Part shown: piece after piece, positions 34,692 through 44,112 of the stretch | How positions within the stretch are numbered: position 1 is the first letter of the stretch | How the letters are laid out: each line of letters opens with the position of its first letter | DNA from: Shouchella patagoniensis | GTDB lineage: Bacteria; Bacillota; Bacilli; Bacillales; Bacillaceae_D | Assembly: GCF_002019705.1 (NCBI RefSeq) | Contig: NZ_KV917377.1 | Location: forward strand, 3,222,565 to 3,286,564 | Direction of reading: 5' to 3' | DNA length: 64,000 nucleotides | The notes under the pieces: generated by a model | The model's input: only the letters and a program-made list of their open reading frames with translations | What the model was told of the DNA's origin: nothing | Databases searched by the model: none | Translations under genes and position numbers: made by a program

Positions 34692-37600
34692 ATGAACAAG
34701 AAGGTGCGCTTTAATGATGGATGGGAGTTTGCAAAGAGCGTTTTAGAAAAGGATGACTACAGCGACTTATTATTTGAAGCAGTTGATATTCCTCATGATT
34801 GGCAAATCAACAATACGTTAGATCTCTATGAAAACAGTATCGGGTGGTACCGAAAACGATTTGTTTACAAGAAGAGGGCAGAACAAGTCTTGTTGTGCTT
34901 CAATGGCGTTTATATGGATTCAACCGTTTATGTAAATCAAAATGCTGTAGGCGAATGGAAGTATGGGTATTCTTCTTTTGAACATGATGTAACAGATCAG
35001 CTAGTCGATGGAGAAAATGAAATTATTGTGAAAGTGATGTTTCAGAGTCCGAACAGCCGCTGGTACCCAGGAGCTGGTATCAATCGAGACGTATGGTTAA
35101 AAACAAGGGGAACCAATCATATCGTTACAGACGGCATCTACATCACCACAGACAAACAAGAAAACGGATGGCTTGTGGACATTAAAACAGAGCTAAACCT
35201 GAATGAAGATGTAAAACTGATACATCGGCTCTTGGACCAAGACGATCAAGAAATTTCTCTTACTGCTGAAATGATTTACGCAGGCGGCTCTTCTGTGCGA
35301 ATGAACCATCAAACTATGTTTATTAAATCACCGAAACGATGGGATATCGAGAGTCCGAATCTTTATTCTCTTCATACAGAATTAATAGGTGTGAAGCCGC
35401 CAGAGAAAATGGAATCGATCGTCCAACGTATTGGCTTTCGAACAATCAAGCTTGATCCGAAAGAGGGATTTTTCTTAAATGAAAGAAAGTTGAAATTAAA
35501 TGGAACATGTGAACACCACGATTTAGGTGCTTTAGGAGCTGCTTTTAATCGAACGGCTCAAAAAAGAAGATTTAATTTGTTAAAAGAGATGGGTGTAAAT
35601 GCAATTCGAACAGCTCATAACATGCCGGCAAAAGAATGGATGGACTTAGCGGATGAAATGGGTCTTCTTATTGTAACGGAAGCTTTTGATATGTGGGAAA
35701 GATCAAAAACAACATATGATTATGGACGGTTCTTTAATGAATGGGCTCTAGCCGATATAAAGAGCTGGGTTAAACGTGATCGAAATCATCCTAGTCTACT
35801 TATGTGGAGCATAGGCAATGAAATTTACGATACACATGCAAGTGAAAGAGGGCAAGAAATAACGAAAATGCTCATGAATGAAGTGAAAAAATACGATCCA
35901 AACGAAAATGGAAAAGTAACGATTGGCTCAAACTATATGCCCTGGGAAAACGCACAAGCATGTGCGGAAATCGTGGGAGTCGTAGGTTATAATTACGGGG
36001 ACAAGTATTACCACAAGCATCACCAACTCCATCCAGATTGGATCATTTATGGAAGTGAGACGGCAGCGATTGTACAGAGTCGAGGTATCTATCATTTTCC
36101 ATTTGAAAAGCCAATTTTGGCCGACGACGATGAACAATGTTCGGCGCTTGGAAACAGTTCAACAAGTTGGGGTGCTAAATCGGTAGAGGCTTGTCTTATT
36201 GCTGAACGAGATGCCCCCTTTTCGCTTGGACAATTTATTTGGAGCGGTTTTGATTATATCGGTGAGCCAACACCGTACCATACAAAAAACGCCTACTTCG
36301 GTCAGCTCGATACAGCTACGTTTAAAAAAGATTCCTATTATATGTATCAAGCAGCATGGACCGATGTTCAAAAAAGACCAATGGTTCATCTTTTTCCGTT
36401 TTGGGACTTTAATGAAGGGCAGCTTATTGATGTAAGAGTTTGCTCCAATGCCTCACAAGTTGAAGTGCTGCTGAATGGCCAGTCACAAGGCCTGCAACTG
36501 TTGGATCATAAACACGGGACAAAACTTATCGGACACTGGAAAATTCCATATCAATCTGGAGAATTAAAAGCAATTGCTTATGACGATGAAGGTCAGATTA
36601 TCGCAACGGATGTGACTCGATCGTTTGGCGATGCACAAAGCATTCGTTTAAAAGCAGATAAAGCAAGTCTTGTAGCTAATGGTGAGGACTTAATCTTTGT
36701 TGAAATTAGTGTGGAAGATCAGTGGGGCAACCTAGTTGAAAACGGGACCAACCGAGTGACTGTCCATATCACAGGAGCAGGACGCTTAGTTGGTTTAGAT
36801 AATGGCGATAGCACGGATTATGATCAATACAAAGGTGTTAGTCGTCGCCTATTTAGTGGCAAGTTAATGGCAATTGTAGCGGCAACACTTGAAGCGGGAG
36901 AGATCCAATGTGACGTTTTCTCCGAAGGACTTACGAGTGCACAGATTCAATTTCAGGCAGTGCGTAGCCAGAATGCGGTCGTAGGAATTTCTGCATCAAC
37001 AAAAAATAGGGAAAGAGCGATTGAAACTGGTACAATGAAAGAAACCCCTCTTCGCAAAATTGCGCTTTCTAGTCACTCTGGACAACGTTTTGATGCGACC
37101 AACAACAGAAAGGTTGTTCAAGTGCAATTATTTCCAGAAACAACTTCGTATCGAGAAATTGAATGGAGTGTGGTAAACGATGTGGGGATTGAATCAACTA
37201 TTGCAAAAGTAGAAGCGCGAGGACAAGAGGCAATCGTTACGGCAGTTGGTGACGGTCATTTTAGATTGCGTTGTACGAGTAAAAATGGAACAAACAAAAT
37301 CAAACTGATTTCTGAATTAGAGTTTTCTGCACAAGGGTTAGGAATGGCATATAAAGACCCATACGAATTTATTTCAGCAGGCTTGTATGATTTTAGCAAT
37401 GGTGAAGTAAGCAATGGAAATGAGAGAGGTGTCGCGACAAGCCGTGATGGAGAGACGCAAGTTGGATTCTCATCAATTGATTTTGGTCGCAATGGTTCAG
37501 ATACAATTACAATCCCGATTTTTGCTTTATCAAGTGATCTTTACACACTGCAAATATGGGAAGGCATCCCTGGTGAAGCAGGCAGCGAGCTACTAGGAGA

Positions 37601-38108
37601 TTTTACGTACCAAAAAGAATCAAAATGGAATGTTTATCAAGAAGAAACATATCGCTTATCAAAAAAGCTACGTGGTGTGACCTCGATTTGTTTTGTTGTA
37701 AATCAAAAAATTCATATAAAGGGTTTTTTGTTTCAACAGAAAAATCGGGCTAATGAAGTGAACTTTGTTAATGAATGCGATCACATTTATGGTGATTCGT
37801 TTACTAAGACAGACGAGGCAATCGAACATATTGGCAATAATGTATCGATTGAGTTCACTAACTTGGATTTCACTCACGCGGGAGCAACGAAGTTATTTAT
37901 TAACGGATATTCACCAATTGATAAGAATGCCATTCACATCCATATTGAAAACGAGCAATGTCAAAGCAAGCAAATGGTGGAATTTGATAAGTCTGACGGT
38001 TATGAAGAGCGTGCCTTTGATTTAGAAAAGATCCGGGGACTACAAAATGTGACGTTTGTTTTTTTACCTGGAAGTCATTTTCATTTTAAATCGTTTCGAT
38101 TTGCCTAA
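34692..38108 (+). CDS. Large GH2 family glycoside hydrolase (beta-galactosidase-like)
   Basis: A 1138-residue cytoplasmic-looking enzyme (no signal peptide). Domain order: sugar-binding beta domain (about 1-170), immunoglobulin-like domain, TIM barrel (about 265-560), DUF4982-like domain (VEVLLNGQSQG near 590), an invasin/Ig-like segment (VANGEDLIFVEI) and a C-terminal carbohydrate-binding-module-like region (FTHAGATKLFING). Catalytic residues are visible: acid/base E377 in WSIGNE and nucleophile E456 in YGSET. It likely removes beta-galactosyl or related residues from imported oligosaccharides. ATG 34671 is possible; AGGGGAAATACG supports 34692. Confidence 0.9.
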   Translation: MNKKVRFNDGWEFAKSVLEKDDYSDLLFEAVDIPHDWQINNTLDLYENSIGWYRKRFVYKKRAEQVLLCFNGVYMDSTVYVNQNAVGEWKYGYSSFEHDVTDQLVDGENEIIVKVMFQSPNSRWYPGAGINRDVWLKTRGTNHIVTDGIYITTDKQENGWLVDIKTELNLNEDVKLIHRLLDQDDQEISLTAEMIYAGGSSVRMNHQTMFIKSPKRWDIESPNLYSLHTELIGVKPPEKMESIVQRIGFRTIKLDPKEGFFLNERKLKLNGTCEHHDLGALGAAFNRTAQKRRFNLLKEMGVNAIRTAHNMPAKEWMDLADEMGLLIVTEAFDMWERSKTTYDYGRFFNEWALADIKSWVKRDRNHPSLLMWSIGNEIYDTHASERGQEITKMLMNEVKKYDPNENGKVTIGSNYMPWENAQACAEIVGVVGYNYGDKYYHKHHQLHPDWIIYGSETAAIVQSRGIYHFPFEKPILADDDEQCSALGNSSTSWGAKSVEACLIAERDAPFSLGQFIWSGFDYIGEPTPYHTKNAYFGQLDTATFKKDSYYMYQAAWTDVQKRPMVHLFPFWDFNEGQLIDVRVCSNASQVEVLLNGQSQGLQLLDHKHGTKLIGHWKIPYQSGELKAIAYDDEGQIIATDVTRSFGDAQSIRLKADKASLVANGEDLIFVEISVEDQWGNLVENGTNRVTVHITGAGRLVGLDNGDSTDYDQYKGVSRRLFSGKLMAIVAATLEAGEIQCDVFSEGLTSAQIQFQAVRSQNAVVGISASTKNRERAIETGTMKETPLRKIALSSHSGQRFDATNNRKVVQVQLFPETTSYREIEWSVVNDVGIESTIAKVEARGQEAIVTAVGDGHFRLRCTSKNGTNKIKLISELEFSAQGLGMAYKDPYEFISAGLYDFSNGEVSNGNERGVATSRDGETQVGFSSIDFGRNGSDTITIPIFALSSDLYTLQIWEGIPGEAGSELLGDFTYQKESKWNVYQEETYRLSKKLRGVTSICFVVNQKIHIKGFLFQQKNRANEVNFVNECDHIYGDSFTKTDEAIEHIGNNVSIEFTNLDFTHAGATKLFINGYSPIDKNAIHIHIENEQCQSKQMVEFDKSDGYEERAFDLEKIRGLQNVTFVFLPGSHFHFKSFRFA

Positions 38109-38202
38109 CCTGTGTAGGGGCTTAATGAGCCTGAAGGTGGCAAGTCGGTCAAAGGCCGTTTGACTATCAGAAGTTCATTAAGAAATGGGGCGTTCGATTA
38201 TA

Positions 38203-39039
38203 ATGGAAATTCAGGAAGCGTATAAACGTTTTGGACTTACAGAAGAAGCGAGCGATGAAGCGATTGAGAAGCAATTTATGTTATGGATTAGAAAGAACAA
38301 GGCAGACCCGTCAATTGATCTAGATTCCATCACAATCGCTTACGAAACAATTAAAAATTATCGAGCATACGGAGCGGATGGACCGAACCATTCTTCTACG
38401 TTTAAAGACAAGGTCGGGCATTTTTTCACTTATTACAAATTGCATGTAATAGGCGTTATTGCTCTACTGGCAGTCCTGATAGGAATTGGCAATACATTAT
38501 GGAATAATTATCAACAAAGACTGTATTTAGCAAGCCTACCACCTGAAAATGTAGAAATGATGTTTTACGGTTCTTATTTACATTCAACTTTGTCAGCTGA
38601 TGAAGATGCAGAACTTATGTTGGAAGCAAATATTATTGAGATGATGCCTTCATGGGAACGGGTTATTACGACGATTCATGCCATAAATGGGGCTGATACA
38701 ACCGATGTTGGCGCGCAACAAAAAAGCGCAGTTATTCTAGCGACTGAACAACCAGATATGTACATTATGGATCTTGAGTCATTTGAACGCTATGTGGGCA
38801 GTGGTATGTTTGCCCCATTAGATGAAATAAGCGAACAGATTTCAGAAGAACAATGGCATTCTGCCACAGCAGAAGAAGATACAACAGAATACGTTTACGG
38901 TCTCGAAGTGGCAAATAATCCAACCTTTACAGGGGTCACTGTCGACGAGAATTCTACAAAAATAGCAGCAGTCCGTAGAGACGCAGAAAATAAAGAAAAT
39001 GCGTTAGAGCTTATACAAGAAATGGCTGCTGGGATGTAA
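38203..39039 (+). CDS. Membrane protein with J-like head and extracellular binding-protein-like domain
   Basis: A 278-residue protein. Residues 1-55 (AYKRFGLTEEASDEAIEKQF...AYETIKNY) have the helical pattern of a J domain but no HPD motif. One membrane helix follows (VIGVIALLAVLIGIGNTLW, about 82-101). The outer part contains PDMYIMDLESFERYVGSGMF-type sequence similar to extracellular solute-binding proteins. Similar proteins seem to occur in glycan-use loci of Bacillus and Paenibacillus, with unknown function. The frame is open from ATG 38185; I prefer 38203, but the start is uncertain. Confidence 0.7.
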   Translation: MEIQEAYKRFGLTEEASDEAIEKQFMLWIRKNKADPSIDLDSITIAYETIKNYRAYGADGPNHSSTFKDKVGHFFTYYKLHVIGVIALLAVLIGIGNTLWNNYQQRLYLASLPPENVEMMFYGSYLHSTLSADEDAELMLEANIIEMMPSWERVITTIHAINGADTTDVGAQQKSAVILATEQPDMYIMDLESFERYVGSGMFAPLDEISEQISEEQWHSATAEEDTTEYVYGLEVANNPTFTGVTVDENSTKIAAVRRDAENKENALELIQEMAAGM

Positions 39040-39097
39040 GGTTTCTGGTTGATAGAATGGTTTTTTGCCCCTGAAAGTCGTAAGCGTGCCGAGTATA

Positions 39098-39136
39098 GTA
39101 AAGAAGGAAGCAGCTCGCAGCTGTTTCCTTCTTTAC
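39098..39136. terminator. Bidirectional terminator between convergent genes
   Basis: GTAAAGAAGGAAGCAGCT pairs with AGCTGTTTCCTTCTTTAC around CGC (one G-U pair). It is shared by the J-like gene and the minus-strand nuclease-fold gene. Confidence 0.8.
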
Positions 39137-39143
39137 TGTACGT

Positions 39144-40049
39144 TTATTCCGCGTTTTCCCCAAGTTCTAATTCAACGATGACAGGGTAATGATCACTCGG
39201 GTATTGACCATTATTACGATAATCGTTAATTTCAATGGAAGTAGCTTGAATGTTTCTTGTTAGAACCCAATCGATTTTATTGTCTGCACCTCCCCCTGTA
39301 GGGTCATTAAAGTTGTTAAAGGTTCCGAGGTCTTCATTCATTGTCGTTTCAGCATAGTCCCACGGATCTTGGAACATGTTTTCTGCTGTTAAGGTTTCAT
39401 ATGGTTCACTACCAATTGGGGCATTAAAATCACCCGTTAAAATCATTGGAAGATTCTCGTCGTAATCAGTAATCTTTGATGCAATGAGGTTTGCGCTTTG
39501 TCGCTGTGCTTCTGCTGATTGGTGGTCGAAATGTGTATTTACAAAATAGAATTGCTCATCCGTATCTTCTTCTTGGAACTTAGCCCATGTTACCATTCTG
39601 GGAATAGAATTACCCCATGATGTCGAACCGACTACGTCCGGTGTATCCGAAAGCCAATAATGACCAGATTCTACTGGTGTAAATCGGTCAGACTTATAAT
39701 AAATTGCCATGAATTCGCCGGAGGTTCCACCTTCACGTCCTAATCCAATCCAGTCGTAGTCTGTTAAATCATTATCAAGCTCAGTAACTTGGTAATGGTG
39801 TACTTCTTGTGTGCCAATTATATCCGCATCCTCAGACTCTAGAAAAGACTGAATAGTTGGCCGACGTTCTGTCCAACTGTGTGGAGATGGATCGTTTGCG
39901 TTTCCATTTCTTAAATTAAAAGACATGACTTTCAGCTGATTTTCCTCCTCGCTGAGTGTAATTGCGTGGGTATCACTCGTACCACTAACTACATGTGATC
40001 CGAAAAAGAAGACAGAAAATAGAGTAAGTGTTCTCAATGGTTTTTTCAT
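39144..40049 (-). CDS. Secreted endonuclease/exonuclease/phosphatase (DNase I fold) protein
   Basis: A 301-residue protein with an N-terminal signal peptide (hydrophobic stretch about residues 7-22) and the DNase I-like fold: SFNLRNGNAND at the start, catalytic Glu in GTQEVHH, TGDFNAP and the final SDHYPVIV. Family members cut nucleic acids or phosphate esters; this branch, with NGNAND and ARPF-like loops, is often annotated only as EEP family. Its presence between two glycan loci is unexplained. An AAGGAGG site precedes the ATG. Confidence 0.85.
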   Translation of the reverse strand: MKKPLRTLTLFSVFFFGSHVVSGTSDTHAITLSEEENQLKVMSFNLRNGNANDPSPHSWTERRPTIQSFLESEDADIIGTQEVHHYQVTELDNDLTDYDWIGLGREGGTSGEFMAIYYKSDRFTPVESGHYWLSDTPDVVGSTSWGNSIPRMVTWAKFQEEDTDEQFYFVNTHFDHQSAEAQRQSANLIASKITDYDENLPMILTGDFNAPIGSEPYETLTAENMFQDPWDYAETTMNEDLGTFNNFNDPTGGGADNKIDWVLTRNIQATSIEINDYRNNGQYPSDHYPVIVELELGENAE

Positions 40050-40223
40050 TGAACCAACCTCCTTTTTATGGAAGTTACCCTGATTAGAGGCGTTAAAACA
40101 TGTTTTAAGTTGGGAAAATTAGTTAGAATACTAGATTACATGATTACTAGTTTTTTTGATGACTCTATTGACCTCCAAACTCCATTAAGGCGTATAATAA
40201 GGAATCAAAAGGGGGAACCGGGC

Positions 40224-41936
40224 ATGTTTCAGCGAGTGTATCAATGGTTAGGACTTCGACGGTTTCGACGAAAGATTTTAATCGTGTTTTTATTTTTTTC
40301 GATCTTGCCAATCTTGTTTATAGGCTTTGTCTCGAAACAATTAGCTGATCGCAGCTTAATTGAAACATATAATGAGCGAAATGAAGCGCATCTTTTAAAT
40401 GCTAGTAGATTAATTGATCGTTCACTGGAAGACATTGTTAATATTCAACGGCTCATATTAGCAGACCGTTCTATTCGGCAAGAATTGATTCGGAGTAACG
40501 AACAGATGACTGAAGGGGCAGGGACGATCGGTGTTGATACATACAGGAACTTGCAGCGGCTTTTATCCAATTATTTGATTGACCAACGTTATGTTGACTC
40601 AGTCTGTTTATTCGATAATTGGTTTCGTTCCATATGTCACGGTGGGACTGCAGAAAGAGATGCTCAAACATTTCAAACAGAGAAATGGTATTTAGATGCA
40701 TTGGATGAACATGGCGGTGAGTTATTATTTTCTGTAAATGTGTTTGGGAATGATCAAGAGACATTTTCGTATGTAAAATCACTGAGGGATCCAGATGAGT
40801 TCCGACTTGATACAATTGGCTTGCTTGTTGTGACGATTGATAAAGCATTACTAGAAGATGTAAACACGAGTGCAGAAGGTGACTTAATTGTTCAAGCTAA
40901 CGACCACACGGTCCTCGATACACGAAGTGATCCCGGCATTCAAGAAGGAATCAATGCAAGAGCGCTAGAAGCGCAGGATTATATATTTAATGAGTATACG
41001 AATCCTTTATCAGGATGGACATTGTACTCAGTAATTGATGAGGGAAAGCTGTTGGGGCAATTAAATAATATTGGTGCGGTGACATTTGGACTTGGAGGCA
41101 TATTATCCGCTCTCTTAATCATGGCGATGATACCGTTGTCTAGAAAATTAAGTAGACCATTGTCGCAGTTATATGATAGCGCTATCAATTTATTTGACAA
41201 CCCATCTGATGAGCAGAAGAGTGGACTGGATGAGTTGAAAGTAATTGATGGGACATTTCGACGTGTGGCTTCACAAAACAAACAACTAAGTGAACGGTTG
41301 ATGGAAGCAAAACTTAGAGAAAAGGAAGCTGAATTGCGGTTATTGCAGGCACAAATTAATCCGCACTTTTTGTATAATACATTGTCATCAATCTATTGGA
41401 TGGCGCAAATGCAAAAGCAATCAGATATAGCTCAAATGGCAGTCTCTTTATCTGAAAGCTTTAAAATTAGCTTAAACAACGGTAGAGAACGAATTCCGTT
41501 AAAGAAAGAGTTAGAACATATTAAGCACTATATGACCATTCAAAATTTGCGTTTTAAGAACAAATTTCACTATGTAGAAGAGATCGATGACTCTTTATTA
41601 GAGAGAGAAGTCATTAAGCTATTGTTACAGCCAATCATTGAGAATGCAATTGTTCATGGTTTAGAGAAGAAAATAGGGACTGGTTGTGTTGTACTTTCAG
41701 GTCGGGAAGAAGAAGGCATGCTAGTGTTCCGGATTAAAGATGACGGTGTCGGTATGGAGCAAACTGCAAAAGCAATGTCAGGGTTTGGTTTAAATAACGT
41801 TCTTGAACGAATTAAGCTATATTATGGAGAAGAGAGTGGACTTGAGATTGTAAGTAAAGTTCAGCAAGGAACGGTTGTAACGATGCGCTTGGCATTAAAA
41901 GAAGGAGGATACAATGCTACGAATAATTATTGTTGA
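40224..41936 (+). CDS. YesM-like sensor histidine kinase
   Basis: A 570-residue membrane kinase. It has a hydrophobic helix near residues 20-37, an extracellular sensing region, a second helix near 290-310, a short linker, the His_kinase box with phospho-acceptor H381 in INPHFLYN, and a C-terminal ATP-binding domain (LLQPIIENAIVHGLE, GVGMEQ, GFGLNNV). The frame extends upstream to 40068, but GGGGGAACCGGGC before ATG 40224 sets the start. It overlaps the response regulator gene and probably senses an extracellular glycan. Confidence 0.92.
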   Translation: MFQRVYQWLGLRRFRRKILIVFLFFSILPILFIGFVSKQLADRSLIETYNERNEAHLLNASRLIDRSLEDIVNIQRLILADRSIRQELIRSNEQMTEGAGTIGVDTYRNLQRLLSNYLIDQRYVDSVCLFDNWFRSICHGGTAERDAQTFQTEKWYLDALDEHGGELLFSVNVFGNDQETFSYVKSLRDPDEFRLDTIGLLVVTIDKALLEDVNTSAEGDLIVQANDHTVLDTRSDPGIQEGINARALEAQDYIFNEYTNPLSGWTLYSVIDEGKLLGQLNNIGAVTFGLGGILSALLIMAMIPLSRKLSRPLSQLYDSAINLFDNPSDEQKSGLDELKVIDGTFRRVASQNKQLSERLMEAKLREKEAELRLLQAQINPHFLYNTLSSIYWMAQMQKQSDIAQMAVSLSESFKISLNNGRERIPLKKELEHIKHYMTIQNLRFKNKFHYVEEIDDSLLEREVIKLLLQPIIENAIVHGLEKKIGTGCVVLSGREEEGMLVFRIKDDGVGMEQTAKAMSGFGLNNVLERIKLYYGEESGLEIVSKVQQGTVVTMRLALKEGGYNATNNYC

Positions 41937-42654
41937 TGATGAGCAGCTTATGGTGGATGGTATGGTACAAATGGTAGATTGGAACTCAAAAGGCGCCAAA
42001 GTTGTCGGAACAGCAGGTAATGGCGATGAAGCATTGAAACTTGTCGCATGTGAGAAACCCGACTTAATTTTTACAGATATTGAAATGCCGGGGATGAACG
42101 GGCTCGATTTTTTAGAGGCAATCAAGCCAATCTCTCCGGAGTCAATGTTGTTTATTTTTAGCGCCCATACTGATTTTCAATATGCAAAAAGAGCTTTAAA
42201 GCTTGGGGTACTCGATTATTTGGTTAAACCAGTGACCGTAACGATGATCGAAGATGCCTTGGACCGAGCGATGGTGCAGGAACGTAAGCATGAACGGTTC
42301 GCTCAGCAATGGAGTTATGAGAGTTTTTCAAAAACAAATCATGTTGCAATTAAAAAAGCATTAACGTTTATTGCAGAATACTATGGTAAGGACATCACTA
42401 TTGATTATGTAGCAGAACATATTGGTATGAATGCCTCTTATTTTAGCACGTTGTTTAAAAAAGAAATTGGCTTATCGTATATAAAATATTTGACGAAGTA
42501 CCGAATGGAGACGGCAAGACGATTGCTTCTAATGGGTGAGAAGGTGATAGATGTAAGTGAGAAAGTAGGCTATCAATCGTATCGTCATTTCTCCGAGACA
42601 TTCAAGAAACAGTATCAAATGCTGCCAAGTGAAATGAAAACAAGAGGCGAGTAG
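41914..42654 (+). CDS. YesN-like response regulator with AraC-type DNA-binding domain
   Basis: A 246-residue regulator: receiver domain (about 1-120) with phospho-acceptor D55 in IFTDIEMPG and a C-terminal AraC helix-turn-helix pair (about 145-245) with GMNASYFSTLFKKEIG and VGYQSYRHFSETFK. It is shorter than many YesN proteins because the middle region is missing. It overlaps the kinase gene by 23 bases and likely activates the importer-rhamnosidase operon directly downstream. Confidence 0.93.
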   Translation: MLRIIIVDDEQLMVDGMVQMVDWNSKGAKVVGTAGNGDEALKLVACEKPDLIFTDIEMPGMNGLDFLEAIKPISPESMLFIFSAHTDFQYAKRALKLGVLDYLVKPVTVTMIEDALDRAMVQERKHERFAQQWSYESFSKTNHVAIKKALTFIAEYYGKDITIDYVAEHIGMNASYFSTLFKKEIGLSYIKYLTKYRMETARRLLLMGEKVIDVSEKVGYQSYRHFSETFKKQYQMLPSEMKTRGE

Positions 42655-42655
42655 A

Positions 42656-42684
42656 AAGCAAGCGAATGACGCTTGCTTTTTTTC
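42656..42684 (+). terminator. Terminator of the two-component gene pair
   Basis: GCAAGCG at 42658-42664 pairs with CGCTTGC at 42670-42676 around AATGA, followed by eight T. Confidence 0.88.
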
Positions 42685-42713
42685 TACCTAAAAAATTCGG
42701 ACATAAACTAATT

Positions 42714-42727
42714 TTTGAAGCGCTTAC
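42714..42727 (+). promoter_or_regulatory. cre-like box before the importer-rhamnosidase operon
   Basis: TTGAAGCGCTTACA contains the AAGCGCTT core and matches the palindromic cre form TGTAAGCGCTTACA at 12 of 14 positions. It lies about 50 bases before the lipoprotein gene. Confidence 0.5.
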
Positions 42728-42774
42728 ATTAGGAGGGACTACGTATTAAACTGATAAAAAAGGAGGGGACAAAG

Positions 42775-44055
42775 ATGAGAAAAATGAATTTTCCACTTGT
42801 TTTGCTTTCTTCAATGGTATTCATCGCTGGCTGTTCTTCAAGTTCCGATGGAGATACGCAAGGTGGCAGCGAAGAGCGTGAGATCAATTACTTATCGAAT
42901 CGGACAGCAAACCAAGGGCAACCACGAATCGTATTACCCATTATGGAACAGTACCAAGAAGAGAATCCCGATGTTTCTTTGAACTTAGAAACGATTGAAC
43001 AATCGGATATTGTTCAGCGCATCCAACTATTAACTGCTAGTAATGCGCTGCCAGATATGTTTGTTTATGAATCGGCTCAATTAAATGACTTAATTGCGGG
43101 CGAATACATAGTGAATATCGAGAATGCGTTTGAAGAAGCGGATATGCTCGATACCGTGCGTCCAGCTGCGATTGATTTAATGCAGCAACTCAGTGGCACT
43201 GGAGAAATGTATGCGGTACCAATGGAATTAAATATTGAAGGGTTTTGGTATAACAAAGAGATCTTTGAATCATTAGGACTTGAAGAACCTCAAACATGGG
43301 ATGAAATGATGGAAATTAGCGATGTGCTTTTGGAAAATGAGATTCAGCCGTTTGCCTTGGCTGGTCAAGATCGATGGCCAATTACCCGGCTGATTAATGC
43401 TTTTGCGGTGCGCTATTACGGAGTGGATGCGATGCAACGTGTAGCAGACGGGAATTTATCAATTACAGATTCTGGTTTTATTACAGCAGCACAAACGATC
43501 CAGGAAATGAATGATAACGGCTATTTTGGTCAAGGGGTTAATGCAATGGATTATGATGCGGCAACTGGTTCTTTTTTAACTGGTCAGTCCGCGATGTATT
43601 ATATGGGAAGCTGGGCACTTGGAGAGATGAATGATGAAAATCAAAATCATATTGGTGGACCCGAAAACATCGGTTTCTTTAATGTCCCCTTGGTTGAAGG
43701 GGGAGAAGGAACGCTTGAGGACTACATGATGAATGCTGGTTTAATAACCGTTTTTTCTCAAGCTGGATTTGATGAATCCACACGGGATTGGTTCGAATAT
43801 TTGTATACTCATTACGCAGATCATGCGATGAGTGAACATGGAATGGTTTCTGGACTTGCGACAAGTGTGGAACCAGAAGAAGATGATCCGTTGACTCAAC
43901 TTGTACTTGATGAACTTGAACAAGCAGAAAGTAGTGCACTTTGGTTTGAAGCAACTTTTAACGCGCGAAAACAAGAACTTGCCGAAACAAACGCACAACA
44001 ACTGATTGGAGGATCCATGACACCTGAAGAGTTCATGGGCGCACTGGAGGATTAA
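42775..44055 (+). CDS. Extracellular sugar-binding lipoprotein (solute-binding family 1)
   Basis: A 426-residue lipoprotein with signal ending FIAGC (Cys20), a short Ser/Gly linker and a solute-binding family 1 fold: LTASNALPDMFVYES, VPMELNIEGFWYNKEIFESLG and TWDEMMEI are family landmarks. It is shorter and of a different group than the lipoprotein at 32249, so the two importers probably take different sugars. Given the GH78 gene at the end of the operon, rhamnose-bearing oligosaccharides are likely (inference). Confidence 0.92.
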   Translation: MRKMNFPLVLLSSMVFIAGCSSSSDGDTQGGSEEREINYLSNRTANQGQPRIVLPIMEQYQEENPDVSLNLETIEQSDIVQRIQLLTASNALPDMFVYESAQLNDLIAGEYIVNIENAFEEADMLDTVRPAAIDLMQQLSGTGEMYAVPMELNIEGFWYNKEIFESLGLEEPQTWDEMMEISDVLLENEIQPFALAGQDRWPITRLINAFAVRYYGVDAMQRVADGNLSITDSGFITAAQTIQEMNDNGYFGQGVNAMDYDAATGSFLTGQSAMYYMGSWALGEMNDENQNHIGGPENIGFFNVPLVEGGEGTLEDYMMNAGLITVFSQAGFDESTRDWFEYLYTHYADHAMSEHGMVSGLATSVEPEEDDPLTQLVLDELEQAESSALWFEATFNARKQELAETNAQQLIGGSMTPEEFMGALED

Positions 44056-44065
44056 TGGATTAAAA

Positions 44066-44095
44066 AAAGGGTTAAGCATATATGCTTAACCCTTT
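44066..44095 (+). other. Perfect 30-bp palindrome between lipoprotein and permease genes
   Basis: AAAGGGTTAAGCATA is followed directly by its exact complement. As RNA it forms a strong hairpin just before the GAAAGGAGG ribosome site of the next gene. It probably protects the lipoprotein mRNA 3' end or reduces permease expression. Confidence 0.75.
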
Positions 44096-44112
44096 GAAAG
44101 GAGGAACCGAGT

